The notes under the pieces were generated by a model. It was not told the origin of the DNA and did not search any database. It saw nothing but the letters and a program-made list of their open reading frames with translations. Made by a program: the position numbers and the translations under genes. Of a stretch of 64,000 nucleotides of DNA, positions 48,353 to 57,142 are shown piece after piece. Position 1 is the stretch's first letter. Each line of letters begins with the position of its first letter. Origin of the DNA: Clostridia bacterium (lineage in GTDB: Bacteria > Bacillota > Clostridia > Oscillospirales > Acutalibacteraceae); contig JAFVVQ010000052.1 in the NCBI GenBank assembly GCA_017502085.1, forward strand, positions 1 through 64,000. The letters run 5' to 3'.

Positions 48353-49459
48353 ATGGCAGACAAAAAGAAAGCACTTGAAACCGCACTTGCTCAGATTGAA
48401 AAGGCATACGGCAAAGGAACCATTATGCGTTTGGGTGAAAACAGCGGAATGAATGTTGAAGCAATTTCCACAGGATCTATTTCTCTTGATGCCGCAACAG
48501 GTATCGGCGGTATGCCCAAGGGCAGAATTATTGAAATATACGGTCCCGAATCATCGGGTAAAACTACACTTGCGCTGACTGTAATTGCTGAGGCACAGAA
48601 ACAGGGCGGTGAAGCTGCGTTCATCGATGCTGAACACGCACTTGACCCTGCATATGCATCCAATCTCGGTGTTGACGTTGATGCTCTTCTTGTTTCTCAG
48701 CCCGATAACGGTGAACAGGCTCTTGAGATAGCGGAAGCACTTGTTCGCTCAGGTGCGCTTGACGTTGTTGTTATCGACTCTGTTGCAGCTCTTGTTCCGC
48801 GTTCTGAAATCGAAGGTGAAATGGGCGATTCACACGTTGGTGCACATGCAAGACTTATGTCTCAGGCTCTCCGTAAAATTGCGGGTGCCGTTGCGAAATC
48901 AAATACAATTATTATTTTTATCAATCAGCTTCGTGAAAAAGTCGGCGTTGTTTACGGTAACCCTGAAGTAACAACGGGTGGTCGTGCGCTCAAATTCTAT
49001 TCAACAATGAGAATTGAAGTTCGCAGATCCGAGGCTCTCAAAGGTGCAGGTAATGAAATTGTAGGCAACCGCACAAGAGCGAAGATTGTAAAGAATAAGG
49101 TTGCTCCTCCATTTAAGGAGGCAGAGTTTGATATTCTTTACGGCAGAGGTATTTCAAGAGACGGCGAAATCGTTGACCTTGGTGTAAAATTCGGCATTAT
49201 TCAGAAGAGCGGTGCGTGGTTCTCTTACGGTGATATGAGACTTGCTCAGGGAAGAGACAACACAAGAGAAATGCTTATGAATGATCCCGCACTTTTCAAA
49301 GAAATCAATGATAAAGTTGTTGCCGCTCTTAAAGAGGCAGCATCTTCTTCAAAACTAAAGAAACCCAGACCTGCAATGCCCGAGATGCCTGCACCTGTTC
49401 CCACCACAAAAGCGAGCGCAAGAGCAAAGCTTGATATTGTGGTTGATGATGACGATTAA
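48353..49459 (+). CDS. recA: Recombinase RecA
   Basis: A 368-residue RecA, the ATP-dependent strand-exchange protein and LexA co-protease. The N-terminal helix ([20 protein letters not shown]) is followed by Walker A GPESSGKT (64-71), DNA-binding loops and the signature [14 protein letters not shown]. An acidic C-terminal tail ends VDDDD after a Pro/Ala-rich linker. The start at 48353 is set by AGGAGG eight bases upstream; the longer frame starts inside the leader. recX follows after three bases. Expression is probably SOS-controlled through the LexA box at 48318. Confidence 0.98.
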   Translation: MADKKKALETALAQIEKAYGKGTIMRLGENSGMNVEAISTGSISLDAATGIGGMPKGRIIEIYGPESSGKTTLALTVIAEAQKQGGEAAFIDAEHALDPAYASNLGVDVDALLVSQPDNGEQALEIAEALVRSGALDVVVIDSVAALVPRSEIEGEMGDSHVGAHARLMSQALRKIAGAVAKSNTIIIFINQLREKVGVVYGNPEVTTGGRALKFYSTMRIEVRRSEALKGAGNEIVGNRTRAKIVKNKVAPPFKEAEFDILYGRGISRDGEIVDLGVKFGIIQKSGAWFSYGDMRLAQGRDNTREMLMNDPALFKEINDKVVAALKEAASSSKLKKPRPAMPEMPAPVPTTKASARAKLDIVVDDDD

Positions 49460-49462
49460 TCT

Positions 49463-50089
49463 ATGAAAATTACCGTAACAAAGGGCAAACAAAATAAAAT
49501 ACACATTTACTGCGATGGTGAATATTCATTCACCGTTGACGCTGAGTATTGGTTCAGCAGTCCTTATCACGGTAAAGACACGATTGATTCCGAGGAGTCG
49601 TCGGCATTTTATGATGCCGTCGGCTCCCGCTGTGCTTTCATTGCGGGGCTACGTCTTCTTTCGTACCGTGATCACAGTGAAAAAGAGCTTTTTATAAAAT
49701 TAGTTCAGAAAGGGCATAAAAAAATATATGCGGAAAATGCTGTTTCTCAACTGAAAGAATACCGATACATTGACGATGAAAGGGTAGCTGAAATATATGC
49801 AAAAGACCTTTTTGAAAGAAAGGGAATGAGCATTAATGCAATCGTTTCAGAACTGTGCAGAAAAGGAATTTCACGGGAAATTGCACTTGAAACGGTCGAA
49901 AAACTTGACAACGAGCCGATTTTGCGTATTATAGATTTATTGAATAAAAAATATTTCCGCTATCTCAGTGACGATAAAGGTGTTCGAAAAACAATATCTG
50001 CGCTTCAGCGTCTTGGCTATAAATGGTCAGATATTAATTCGGCACTTCGTCAGTATGAAATTGAAACGGAGGATTTCGGCGATGTATAA
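49463..50089 (+). CDS. recX: RecX regulatory protein
   Basis: A 208-residue RecX, a helical-repeat protein that modulates RecA filaments. Recognisable repeats are LLSYRDHSEKELFIKLVQKG, YRYIDDERVAEIYAKDLFER and LCRKGISREIALETVEKL, each a three-helix unit. The N-terminal ~60 residues (VTKGKQNKIHIYCDGEYSFT) form the extra domain common in Firmicutes. It follows recA by three bases, allowing joint SOS induction, and its end overlaps rimO by eight bases. Confidence 0.9.
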   Translation: MKITVTKGKQNKIHIYCDGEYSFTVDAEYWFSSPYHGKDTIDSEESSAFYDAVGSRCAFIAGLRLLSYRDHSEKELFIKLVQKGHKKIYAENAVSQLKEYRYIDDERVAEIYAKDLFERKGMSINAIVSELCRKGISREIALETVEKLDNEPILRIIDLLNKKYFRYLSDDKGVRKTISALQRLGYKWSDINSALRQYEIETEDFGDV

Positions 50090-51407
50090 AATTGGAATGA
50101 TTTCACTCGGGTGTCCTAAAAATCAGGTTGATGCCGAGAGAATGCTTGCCGCACTTGACAGAAATGAATTTGAAATTGCGGATTGCTATGACGGTGTTGA
50201 TGCTGTTATAGTCAACACCTGCGGGTTTATTGACGATGCAAAGCGTGAAGCAATTGAGAATATTCTTGATATGGCTCAGCTCAAGGAAGACGGTACCGTT
50301 AAAAAAATTATCGTCACAGGATGTCTTGCGCAGAGACATCAGCAGGAAATTTTCAGTGAAATACCCGAAGTTGATGCAGTTATCGGTATCGGCGCAAATG
50401 CTGATATTGCTGACATTGTCAGAAGGGTAATTGAGGGGGAGAGCGTTTATGAAATGCCCGATAATTCTCTTCTTCCTCTTGTCGGCGAAAGGTTGCTGAC
50501 AACTCCTGAATATTGGTCGTATCTCAAAATAGCTGACGGTTGCTCAAACCGTTGCACATATTGTGCGATTCCATCAATCAGAGGCGATTTCAGAAGTGTC
50601 GAATTTGAAACGCTTATCGATGAAGCAAAGGCTCTTGCCGATGCGGGAACAAAAGAACTTATTCTTATTGCTCAGGATACAACGAACTACGGTATGGACC
50701 TTTACGGTAAACTTCGTCTGCCCGAGCTTCTTGATGCTCTTTGCGAAATTGACGGTATTGAGTGGATAAGACTCCTTTATTGTTATCCCGATAAAATTAC
50801 CGATGAACTTCTTGAAACTATGGCTCGTCAGCCGAAAATTGTTCATTATATTGACCTCCCTCTTCAGCACGCAGATGACAAAATACTTAAGGCTATGAAC
50901 AGAAGGGGAGATAACGCTTTTCTTCGTGAAACCATCGGAAGAATACGCACTGCAATGCCTGATGCGGTTATCCGTACTACATTTATTATCGGTTTCCCCG
51001 GTGAAGGCGAAGAAGAGTTTGAGACTCTTGCAGAGTTTGTCAATGAAATTGAATTTGACAGACTTGGCTGTTTTTCATATTCTCCGCAGGAAGGTACGCC
51101 TGCATTTGATTTTGAAGATCAGGTTGATGAAGAAACCAAGCTTCGCAGAGGCGAAATAATTATGGGGGATCAGCTTGAGATTGTTAATCTGAAAAATCAT
51201 GAAAAAATCGGAAATACTTACCGTGTTCTTGTTGAAGATTATGACGGCTACAGTGACAGCTACAGCGGAAGAACATATATGGATGCACCCGATATTGACG
51301 GAAAAATTGTTTTCACAACCAATAAGTCTTACAACAATGGTGATTTTACTTACGTTGAAGTTATCGGTATGAATGATTACGACCTCATCGGCAAAGATGT
51401 TTCATAA
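50082..51407 (+). CDS. rimO: Ribosomal protein S12 methylthiotransferase RimO
   Basis: A 441-residue radical-SAM enzyme that adds a methylthio group to an aspartate of S12. The order is: UPF0004 domain with cluster cysteines (SLGCPKNQVDAERM, VNTCGFIDDAKREAI, TGCLAQR), radical-SAM domain with Cys154-x3-Cys158-x2-Cys161 (CSNRCTYCAIPSIRG), and a C-terminal TRAM domain (about 375-441). CPKNQVD and DAERM favour RimO over MiaB. The start at 50082 has CGGAGG upstream and lies inside the last codons of recX, so translation is coupled. Confidence 0.95.
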   Translation: MYKIGMISLGCPKNQVDAERMLAALDRNEFEIADCYDGVDAVIVNTCGFIDDAKREAIENILDMAQLKEDGTVKKIIVTGCLAQRHQQEIFSEIPEVDAVIGIGANADIADIVRRVIEGESVYEMPDNSLLPLVGERLLTTPEYWSYLKIADGCSNRCTYCAIPSIRGDFRSVEFETLIDEAKALADAGTKELILIAQDTTNYGMDLYGKLRLPELLDALCEIDGIEWIRLLYCYPDKITDELLETMARQPKIVHYIDLPLQHADDKILKAMNRRGDNAFLRETIGRIRTAMPDAVIRTTFIIGFPGEGEEEFETLAEFVNEIEFDRLGCFSYSPQEGTPAFDFEDQVDEETKLRRGEIIMGDQLEIVNLKNHEKIGNTYRVLVEDYDGYSDSYSGRTYMDAPDIDGKIVFTTNKSYNNGDFTYVEVIGMNDYDLIGKDVS

Positions 51408-51417
51408 AGGAGTTTCA

Positions 51418-51978
51418 ATGAATTTACCTAACAAATTAACTGTTCTCAGAATAATTCTGACCCCGTTTTATCTTCTTGCGATGCTTGTTGAATTCAGATA
51501 TCATTATCTTGTTGCGGCATTGATTTTTATTGTCGCATCGCTTACGGATATGCTTGACGGCAAGATCGCAAGAAAGAGAAATCTCATCACAACTTTCGGT
51601 AAACTTTGTGACCCTCTTGCAGATAAGATGCTTACTACTGCAGCTCTTCTTGCATTTATGGAGCTTGATATATGCAGTATCTGGATTGTTATGATTGTTC
51701 TCACAAGGGAATTTCTTGTCACTTCATTCAGACTTGTTGCTTCGGCGCAGGGTATTGTTATTGCCGCCGGTATCTGGGGAAAACTCAAAACGGCAAGTCA
51801 AATGGTTTTCTCTATTGTCATAATGTTGGCAATCCATTTGTTTGAGTGTTATTCGTGGGATTTTGCGATTCTTTCAACGGTTTCCAATGTCTTACTCGGC
51901 ATTACTGCGGTGCTGACTGTTGTTTCCGGAGTCAAATATATTGTCGACGGTGTAAAAGTCATTGATATTTCAATGTGA
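51418..51978 (+). CDS. pgsA: CDP-diacylglycerol--glycerol-3-phosphate phosphatidyltransferase
   Basis: A 186-residue integral membrane enzyme that makes phosphatidylglycerophosphate, the first step to phosphatidylglycerol. The CDP-alcohol phosphatidyltransferase motif D-x2-D-G-x2-A-R-x8-G-x3-D-x3-D is seen as DMLDGKIARKRNLI, then FGKLCDPLADK. About five hydrophobic helices are present. The N-terminus NLPNKLTVLRIILTPF is typical. AAAGGAG precedes the start, ten bases after rimO. In Bacillus pgsA also lies near recA. Confidence 0.95.
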   Translation: MNLPNKLTVLRIILTPFYLLAMLVEFRYHYLVAALIFIVASLTDMLDGKIARKRNLITTFGKLCDPLADKMLTTAALLAFMELDICSIWIVMIVLTREFLVTSFRLVASAQGIVIAAGIWGKLKTASQMVFSIVIMLAIHLFECYSWDFAILSTVSNVLLGITAVLTVVSGVKYIVDGVKVIDISM

Positions 51979-51996
51979 TTTTGTTGATTTTCCCGA

Positions 51997-52024
51997 TTGA
52001 CTTTTTTGCAAATTATAATATAAT
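51997..52024 (+). promoter_or_regulatory. Promoter for the cysE-cysS T-box transcript
   Basis: TTGACT (51997-52002), 16-base spacer, TATAAT (52019-52024); an overlapping TATAAT at 52014 has too short a spacer. Confidence 0.7.
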
Positions 52025-52031
52025 AATCTTA

Positions 52032-52286
52032 ATATTAAAATGCTATCGGCGGGAGAGTATCTGCAACAATGCATATCAGAGAGGAAGCAGGCAGCTGAAA
52101 ATGCTTCTTATGTTTGTGCGGTGAAGTGCACCCGACGGCACGCAGGGGGAATTCACAGTATCTCTGCGCGTAAGATCTGCGTTAAAGATTCGGTCAGCGC
52201 TTTTGCGTTACCCTGAGTTATAAACAGGAGTGGAACCGCGTTAATTTACGCCTCCGTAGTCTTTTCGACTGCGGAGCTTTTTATTT
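52032..52286 (+). promoter_or_regulatory. T-box leader, cysteine-specific
   Basis: A tRNA-Cys-sensing leader upstream of cysE. The specifier loop GTGAAGTGCACC carries the Cys codon TGC at 52127-52129. The T-box region GGAGTGGAACCGCG is at about 52227-52240. Its TGGA pairs with TCCA, matching discriminator U73 of tRNA-Cys. The terminator stem CTCCGTAGTC / GACTGCGGAG (52252-52277) is followed by TTTTTATTTT. It explains the 326-base gap between pgsA and cysE. Low charged tRNA-Cys is expected to turn on cysteine synthesis and cysteinyl-tRNA synthetase together. Confidence 0.93.
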
Positions 52287-52304
52287 TGTTACGGAGGTGT
52301 ATTT

Positions 52305-52934
52305 ATGTTCAGACAGCTTCGCGAGGATATTGAGTGCGTCAAATCCCGTGACCCTGCCGCAAGGTCTTTCTTTGAAATATTCTTTCTTTATCCCGGACTC
52401 AAAGCGATCAGACTTCACAGACTGGCTTATTGGTTTTATTCTCACAATATGTTTTTTATGGCTCGTTGGATTTCTCAGCGTGCTTCAAAAAAAACGGGTA
52501 TTGAAATACATCCTGCGGTTAAAATCGGAAAAAGATTTTTTATCGACCACGGAACCGGCGTTGTTATCGGTGAGACAGCGGTTATCGGTGATGATGTTAC
52601 GATTTATCAGGGAGTAACTCTCGGCGGTACGGGCAAACATACCGGTAAACGACATCCTACAATCGGCAATAACGTTATGATCGGTGCGGGCGCAAAGGTA
52701 CTTGGACCGCTTGAAATAGGTGATAACTCGAGAATTGCTGCGGGAGCGGTTGTTCTTAATGATATTCCTGCCAATTCAACTGCAGTCGGTGTTCCCGCAA
52801 GGGTTGTCAAGAAAGACGGTATCAGAGTCGATGATCTTAATCAGGTTGATATTCCGGACCCTGTTGCACAGGAAATAGCGAGACTCGAAAGTGATATTAT
52901 TTTATTAAAAAAGCAACTCAACAAGGAGGATTAG
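52305..52934 (+). CDS. cysE: Serine O-acetyltransferase
   Basis: A 209-residue cytoplasmic enzyme that makes O-acetylserine from serine and acetyl-CoA, the first committed step to cysteine. A short N-terminal helical domain (about 1-60) precedes the left-handed beta-helix of hexapeptide repeats (about 68-170). The catalytic region is FIDHGTGVVIGETAVIGDDV, with VTLGGTGKHTGKRHPTIGNN next. It is the short form without the long N-terminal hexamerisation domain of enteric CysE. ACGGAGG precedes the start. cysS follows after three bases and both lie behind the Cys T-box. Confidence 0.95.
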   Translation: MFRQLREDIECVKSRDPAARSFFEIFFLYPGLKAIRLHRLAYWFYSHNMFFMARWISQRASKKTGIEIHPAVKIGKRFFIDHGTGVVIGETAVIGDDVTIYQGVTLGGTGKHTGKRHPTIGNNVMIGAGAKVLGPLEIGDNSRIAAGAVVLNDIPANSTAVGVPARVVKKDGIRVDDLNQVDIPDPVAQEIARLESDIILLKKQLNKED

Positions 52935-52937
52935 AAT

Positions 52938-54329
52938 ATGAAAATATTTAACACACTCACAAAAGAAAAAGTTGATTTTGTGCCCATTAACGAGGGCGAA
53001 GTCAAGATTTATGCCTGCGGTCCTACCGTGTATAATTTTATCCACATCGGTAATGCCAGACCTATCTGTGTTTTTGACGTTCTTCGCAGATATCTTGAAT
53101 ACAGAGGCTACAAGGTTACTTTCGTTCAGAATTTTACCGATATCGACGATAAGATTATCAAGCGTGCGAATGAAGAGGGAACGGATTACGAAACTGTTTC
53201 AAAGAAATACATTGAGGAATTCTGGACAGATGCAAACGGCCTCAATTTCAGACCCGCAACAGTTCATCCTCTTGCAACAGAAAATATTGATAAGATTATT
53301 GAAATCGTTTCAGGTCTTATTGATAACGGTCACGCATATGCTGTAGACGGTGATGTTTATTTCAGCACAAAAACTTTCAATGAATACGGTAAGCTTTCGC
53401 ATCAGCCTCTTGAAGAACTTGAAGCCGGTGCAAGAATTATGGTAGGTGATATCAAGAGAGACCCGATGGATTTTGCGCTCTGGAAGTCGGCAAAACCCGG
53501 TGAGCCTTATTGGGATTCTCCCTGGGGCAAAGGTCGCCCCGGCTGGCATATCGAATGTTCTGCCATGGTATGCAGATATCTTGGTGAAAGCATTGATATC
53601 CATTGCGGCGGTCAGGATCTCGTGTTCCCTCATCATGAAAATGAAATCGCACAGAGTGAATGCTTTACAGGTAAACCCTTTGCAAAATACTGGATGCACA
53701 ACGGATATATCAACGTTGATAACGTCAAGATGTCAAAGTCACTCGGTAATTTCAAGACTGTCCGCGATGTTGCTGCAGTTTACGGCTATGAGCCTATCCG
53801 ATATCTTATGATTTCATCTTCTTACAGAAGCCCAATCAATTACAGTATTGATATTATCGAACAGTGCAAGGCTTCACTTACAAGACTTTACACTTGCCGT
53901 GACAGTATCGATTTTGAGCTCAAGAATGCTGCTGACGGAGAGCTTAACGTTGCAGTCAAAGAACAGCTTGATAAGAGAGTTGCTCAGTTTATCGAGGCTA
54001 TGGACGATGATCTCAACACAGCTGACGGTATTGCTGCAGTGTTTGAACTTGTCAGAGATATCAACACTCTTGTAATCGGCAAGGGTGAATCAAAAGCGAC
54101 GGTTGAATATGCCGCTAAGATTTTTGATGAACTCACAGGTGTTCTCGGTCTTGTTTATAACCGTCAGACTGAAGTTCTGGATGCTGATATCGATGCTATG
54201 ATTGAAGCAAGAACTCAGGCAAGAAAAGAAAAGAACTGGGCTGAGGCTGACCGTATCAGAGACGAACTCAAGGCTATGGGCATCGTTCTCGAAGATACCG
54301 CTCAGGGTGTCAAGTGGCACAGAGAATAA
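52938..54329 (+). CDS. cysS: Cysteinyl-tRNA synthetase
   Basis: A 463-residue class I synthetase that charges tRNA-Cys. Zinc/substrate Cys27 lies in YACGPTVYN, the HIGH-like motif is HIGN (36-39), and KMSKS is at 264-268. The zinc-site segment WHIECSAM is present with [14 protein letters not shown]. The C-terminal DALR/anticodon-binding part ends [20 protein letters not shown]. The length is normal. It is co-transcribed with cysE three bases upstream under the Cys T-box, linking supply of cysteine to its use, as in Bacillus. Confidence 0.97.
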   Translation: MKIFNTLTKEKVDFVPINEGEVKIYACGPTVYNFIHIGNARPICVFDVLRRYLEYRGYKVTFVQNFTDIDDKIIKRANEEGTDYETVSKKYIEEFWTDANGLNFRPATVHPLATENIDKIIEIVSGLIDNGHAYAVDGDVYFSTKTFNEYGKLSHQPLEELEAGARIMVGDIKRDPMDFALWKSAKPGEPYWDSPWGKGRPGWHIECSAMVCRYLGESIDIHCGGQDLVFPHHENEIAQSECFTGKPFAKYWMHNGYINVDNVKMSKSLGNFKTVRDVAAVYGYEPIRYLMISSSYRSPINYSIDIIEQCKASLTRLYTCRDSIDFELKNAADGELNVAVKEQLDKRVAQFIEAMDDDLNTADGIAAVFELVRDINTLVIGKGESKATVEYAAKIFDELTGVLGLVYNRQTEVLDADIDAMIEARTQARKEKNWAEADRIRDELKAMGIVLEDTAQGVKWHRE

Positions 54330-54350
54330 TTTCAGGCTGATTTATAGTCA

Positions 54351-54397
54351 AAAACTCCGCAGAGAGCACTGCTCAAAGCGGAGTTTTATGATTTTTT
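54351..54397 (+). terminator. Terminator after cysS
   Basis: A 10-bp stem AAAACTCCGC / GCGGAGTTTT around a 17-base loop is followed by ATGATTTTTT. Confidence 0.85.
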
Positions 54398-54437
54398 AAC
54401 AAAATTTCCTTATACAGAAATTATTTTAAAATAATAC

Positions 54438-54466
54438 TTGCTTTTCTGCATGCAATGTGTTATAAT
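54438..54466 (+). promoter_or_regulatory. rpsB-tsf promoter
   Basis: TTGCTT (54438-54443), 17-base spacer, TATAAT (54461-54466) with an extended -10 (TGT just before). Transcription should start near 54473, leaving about 120 bases of leader. Confidence 0.8.
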
Positions 54467-54472
54467 CCTTGA

Positions 54473-54593
54473 GCAAATCACACGCAGGGTTATTTTTATT
54501 ATAAGTGCGGAGCAAAAATCCGTGTTAATATCAGACCTTGCGGCGGTTCGTATCTGACATGAAGATACAAAATAAACTTAGGAGGAAAAAATT
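54473..54593 (+). promoter_or_regulatory. rpsB 5' leader with possible structured control element
   Basis: The ~120-base leader contains small stems: CGGA / TCCG (about 54507-54524) and TCAGACC with loop TTGCGGC, then GG...TCTGA (about 54532-54558). It ends with TAGGAGG before ATG. Ribosomal protein S2 binds its own leader in several bacteria, so this may be an autoregulatory site, but no known consensus was matched. Confidence 0.4.
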
Positions 54594-55310
54594 ATGTCAG
54601 TAGTATCAATGAAACAATTACTCGAAGCAGGTGTTCACTTCGGTCACCAGACCAGAAGATGGAACCCCAAGATGGCTGAGTACATCTTCACAGAACGTAA
54701 CGGCATCTACATCATCGACCTTCAGAAGACAGTTAAGAAGCTCGAAGAAGCCTATATGTTCATTCGTGAGATTGCAGCAGACGGCGGCGAAATCCTTTTC
54801 GTCGGCACAAAGAAGCAGGCTCAGGATTCCGTTAAGGAAGAAGCAGTTCGTTGCGGTATGCCTTATGTAAACGCTCGTTGGCTCGGCGGTATGCTCACAA
54901 ACTTCAACACAATCCAGAAGAGAATCAAGAGACTTGCTCAGCTCAAGGCTATGGAAGCTGACGGCACATTCGATCTTCTCCCCAAGAAAGAAGTTACAAA
55001 GCTCAACCTCGAAATCGAAAAGCTCGAAAAGTTCATGGGCGGTATCACAGAAATGAAGAAGCAGCCTGCTGCTATGTTCATCGTTGACCCCCGCAAGGAA
55101 AGAATCGCTGTTCTCGAAGCAAAGAAGCTCGGTATTCCGATCGTTGCTATCGTTGACACAAACTGCGATCCCGACGAAGTTGACTATGTAATCCCCGGTA
55201 ACGACGATGCTATCCGTGCAGTTAAGCTTATCGCCGGTGCAATGGCAGATGCAGTTATCGAAGGCAGACAGGGCGAGCAGACTGCTCCCGAATCAACAGA
55301 GGAGGAATAA
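54594..55310 (+). CDS. rpsB: 30S ribosomal protein S2
   Basis: A 238-residue S2 protein. Family signatures are [97 protein letters not shown] and [20 protein letters not shown]. The length is normal. Codon use is the most biased in the window (many AAG, GCT, CTC, ATC), as expected for a highly expressed gene. tsf follows after four bases. Confidence 0.98.
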   Translation: MSVVSMKQLLEAGVHFGHQTRRWNPKMAEYIFTERNGIYIIDLQKTVKKLEEAYMFIREIAADGGEILFVGTKKQAQDSVKEEAVRCGMPYVNARWLGGMLTNFNTIQKRIKRLAQLKAMEADGTFDLLPKKEVTKLNLEIEKLEKFMGGITEMKKQPAAMFIVDPRKERIAVLEAKKLGIPIVAIVDTNCDPDEVDYVIPGNDDAIRAVKLIAGAMADAVIEGRQGEQTAPESTEEE

Positions 55311-55314
55311 TATA

Positions 55315-56406
55315 ATGGCAGCATTTACAGCTAAAGACGTTCAGGCTCTCAGAGAGAAAACAAACGTTGGCATGATGGATTGCAAAAAGGCACTCGTAGA
55401 AGCTGACGGTGATATGGATAAGGCAGTTGAAATCCTTCGAGAAAAGGGTCTCGCAACTGCAGCTAAAAAGGCAAGCAGAATCGCAGCAGAAGGCGTTATC
55501 GGTCTTTACACAGACGGTACAGCATCAGCTCTTATCGAGCTTAACTGCGAAACTGACTTCGTAGGCAACGGCCCCGAATTCAAGGCTCTTGCTAATCAGA
55601 TTGCAAAGACTGTTGTTCTCAGCAAGCCCGCTGATCTCGACGCTCTTCTTGCAACAACAATTGCAGACGGCACTCTTTCAGTTGCTGATTCAATCCAGGA
55701 GCTCTTCCTTTCACTTCGTGAAAACCTCAAGCTCCGTCGCTTTGCTCTTGTTGAGGGCACAGCAGTTTCTTACATCCACGCAGGCGGTTCCGTTGGCGTT
55801 CTTGTAAGCTTCGATACAAATGCAGCTGATAAAGATGAGTTTGTTGCTATGGGTAAGAATATTGCAATGCAGGTTGCAGCTATGAACCCTGAATATCTCA
55901 GCCAGGCTGATATTTCGGCTGATGAGCTTGCAAAGATGAAGTCAATCACAATTGACAGCTCACTTAACAAGCCCGAAACACTTCCCAAGCCCATTCTCAG
56001 AAAGCTCTTCGAAAAGGCTGTTAACGAGAAACTCTTCAGCGACGAAGATATCGCTGCTTATGAAGAACAGAAGAACAACAACTTCCTCTTCAACTTCCTT
56101 TCAAAGGAAGCTGTTGCAACTCTTGCAAGCCTTGCAGTTGCAGGTAAGGAAGAATTTGTTGCTGACAAGATCTTCGCAGGCGCTGTTGAAGGCCGTATTA
56201 AGAAGCAGCTTAAGGAAATCTGCCTTCTTGACCAGGCATTCGTTCGCTCCGACCTTTTCGACGGTACAGTTGCAGGTTATGTTGCTGATGTTGCTAAGAA
56301 GCTCGGCGCTGAAATCAAGGTTACAGGCTTTGTTCGTCTTGCAAAGGGCGAAGGCATCGAGAAGAAGGAAGACAACTTCGCAGCAGAAGTTGCAAGCATG
56401 ATGTAA
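55315..56406 (+). CDS. tsf: Elongation factor Ts, enlarged
   Basis: A 363-residue EF-Ts, the guanine-nucleotide exchange factor for EF-Tu. The N-terminal UBA-like domain (AKDVQALREKTNVGMMDCKK) and the EF-Tu contact segment ELNCETDFVGNGPEF (75-89) are intact, as is MNPEYLSQADI and the second-half marker VEGRIKKQLKEICLLDQAFV. Most bacterial EF-Ts are 280-310 residues. The extra ~60 residues lie between about 216 and 286 (IDSSLNKPETLPKPILRKLF to KEEFVADKI). Codon bias is strong. The start at 55315 has GGAGG upstream; a longer frame from 55207 lies inside rpsB. Confidence 0.96.
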   Translation: MAAFTAKDVQALREKTNVGMMDCKKALVEADGDMDKAVEILREKGLATAAKKASRIAAEGVIGLYTDGTASALIELNCETDFVGNGPEFKALANQIAKTVVLSKPADLDALLATTIADGTLSVADSIQELFLSLRENLKLRRFALVEGTAVSYIHAGGSVGVLVSFDTNAADKDEFVAMGKNIAMQVAAMNPEYLSQADISADELAKMKSITIDSSLNKPETLPKPILRKLFEKAVNEKLFSDEDIAAYEEQKNNNFLFNFLSKEAVATLASLAVAGKEEFVADKIFAGAVEGRIKKQLKEICLLDQAFVRSDLFDGTVAGYVADVAKKLGAEIKVTGFVRLAKGEGIEKKEDNFAAEVASMM

Positions 56407-56425
56407 TCAATTAAAAAATATTTTT

Positions 56426-56459
56426 ACGGCTGTTACCAATCGGTGACAGCCGTTTTTTC
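56426..56459 (+). terminator. Terminator after tsf
   Basis: A stem ACGGCTGT / ACAGCCGT, extended by TACC/GGTG, around a short loop is followed by TTTTTTCTTTT. Confidence 0.92.
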
Positions 56460-56528
56460 TTTTGTTATTGTATTTTATTATATTTTTTGCCAATAATAAA
56501 AATACAATTATTAAAAGGAGCGATGATT

Positions 56529-56714
56529 ATGGCAAACCTTACCGCAAAAGAACTTTCCGCAATTGAAGATCAGCTTAACTGCGAACAGATGCTGATCAAA
56601 AAATTCAAGGCGTATGCTGAAAGCACATCAGATCCTCAGATTAAGAATACCTGTGAAAATATGGCGGCACGTCATAAAACTCACTTTGATACTCTTATGG
56701 GTCATCTTTCTTAA
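56529..56714 (+). CDS. Small helical spore-coat-like protein
   Basis: A 61-residue protein of two predicted helices (LTAKELSAIEDQLNCEQMLI and TCENMAARHKTHFDTLMGHL), with a ferritin-like spacing of Glu and His. It resembles the short proteins annotated with the CotF spore-coat family in Clostridia. ATG 56529 is preferred over 56523 because AAGGAG then lies eight bases upstream. It is followed by the 90-residue CotF-like gene after 12 bases. A spore role is inferred from that pairing. Confidence 0.72.
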   Translation: MANLTAKELSAIEDQLNCEQMLIKKFKAYAESTSDPQIKNTCENMAARHKTHFDTLMGHLS

Positions 56715-56726
56715 GGAGGAATTGAA

Positions 56727-56999
56727 ATGAATAATAATTGGCTTACAGACAGAGAAATTATGGACGATATTCTGACCTCTCAGAAGCATATTACCGGCGT
56801 CTATAATACCTTTTCCAATGAATGTGTCAACAGTCAGCTTCAGGCAGATATGATGTCCATTCTCAAAGAAGAACACAATATGCAGTTTGACGTTTTCAGT
56901 GATATGCAAAAAAGAGGATGGTACAGTCCCGCTGCAGCAGAGCAACAGAAAATCACAGAAGCGAAATCGAAATTTGAAGGTATTGCAACCGACCTTTAA
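56727..56999 (+). CDS. CotF-family spore coat-like protein
   Basis: A 90-residue helical protein matching the CotF/coat family: WLTDREIMDDILTSQKHITG, then YNTFSNECVNSQLQADMMSI and a C-terminal MQKRGWYSPAAAEQQKI. The central DIL-TSQKH and late RGWY-P are characteristic of the family, usually found in spore coats. AAGGAGG lies upstream. It forms a two-gene unit with the 61-residue gene and ends at a terminator. With YunB it is the main sporulation evidence in the window. Confidence 0.82.
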   Translation: MNNNWLTDREIMDDILTSQKHITGVYNTFSNECVNSQLQADMMSILKEEHNMQFDVFSDMQKRGWYSPAAAEQQKITEAKSKFEGIATDL

Positions 57000-57005
57000 A
57001 ACATT

Positions 57006-57046
57006 TTCGGAGCAGCCGTATTTTTGCGGGTGCTCCGAAACTTTTT
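57006..57046 (+). terminator. Terminator after the coat-like genes
   Basis: A stem TTCGGAGCA / TGCTCCGAA, extended by CC/GG around a T-rich loop, is followed by ACTTTTTATA. Confidence 0.88.
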
Positions 57047-57068
57047 ATATAAATATTTTAAAAAGGGG

Positions 57069-57097
57069 TTGGAAAAAAACAACTTTTGTTTTATAAT
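57069..57097 (+). promoter_or_regulatory. Promoter for the hprK operon
   Basis: TTGGAA (57069-57074), 17-base spacer, TATAAT (57092-57097). It lies 46 bases upstream of hprK. Confidence 0.65.
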
Positions 57098-57142
57098 AAC
57101 ATTAATATGGGTATTAATGTACCATTAAATAAGGAGAACGAT

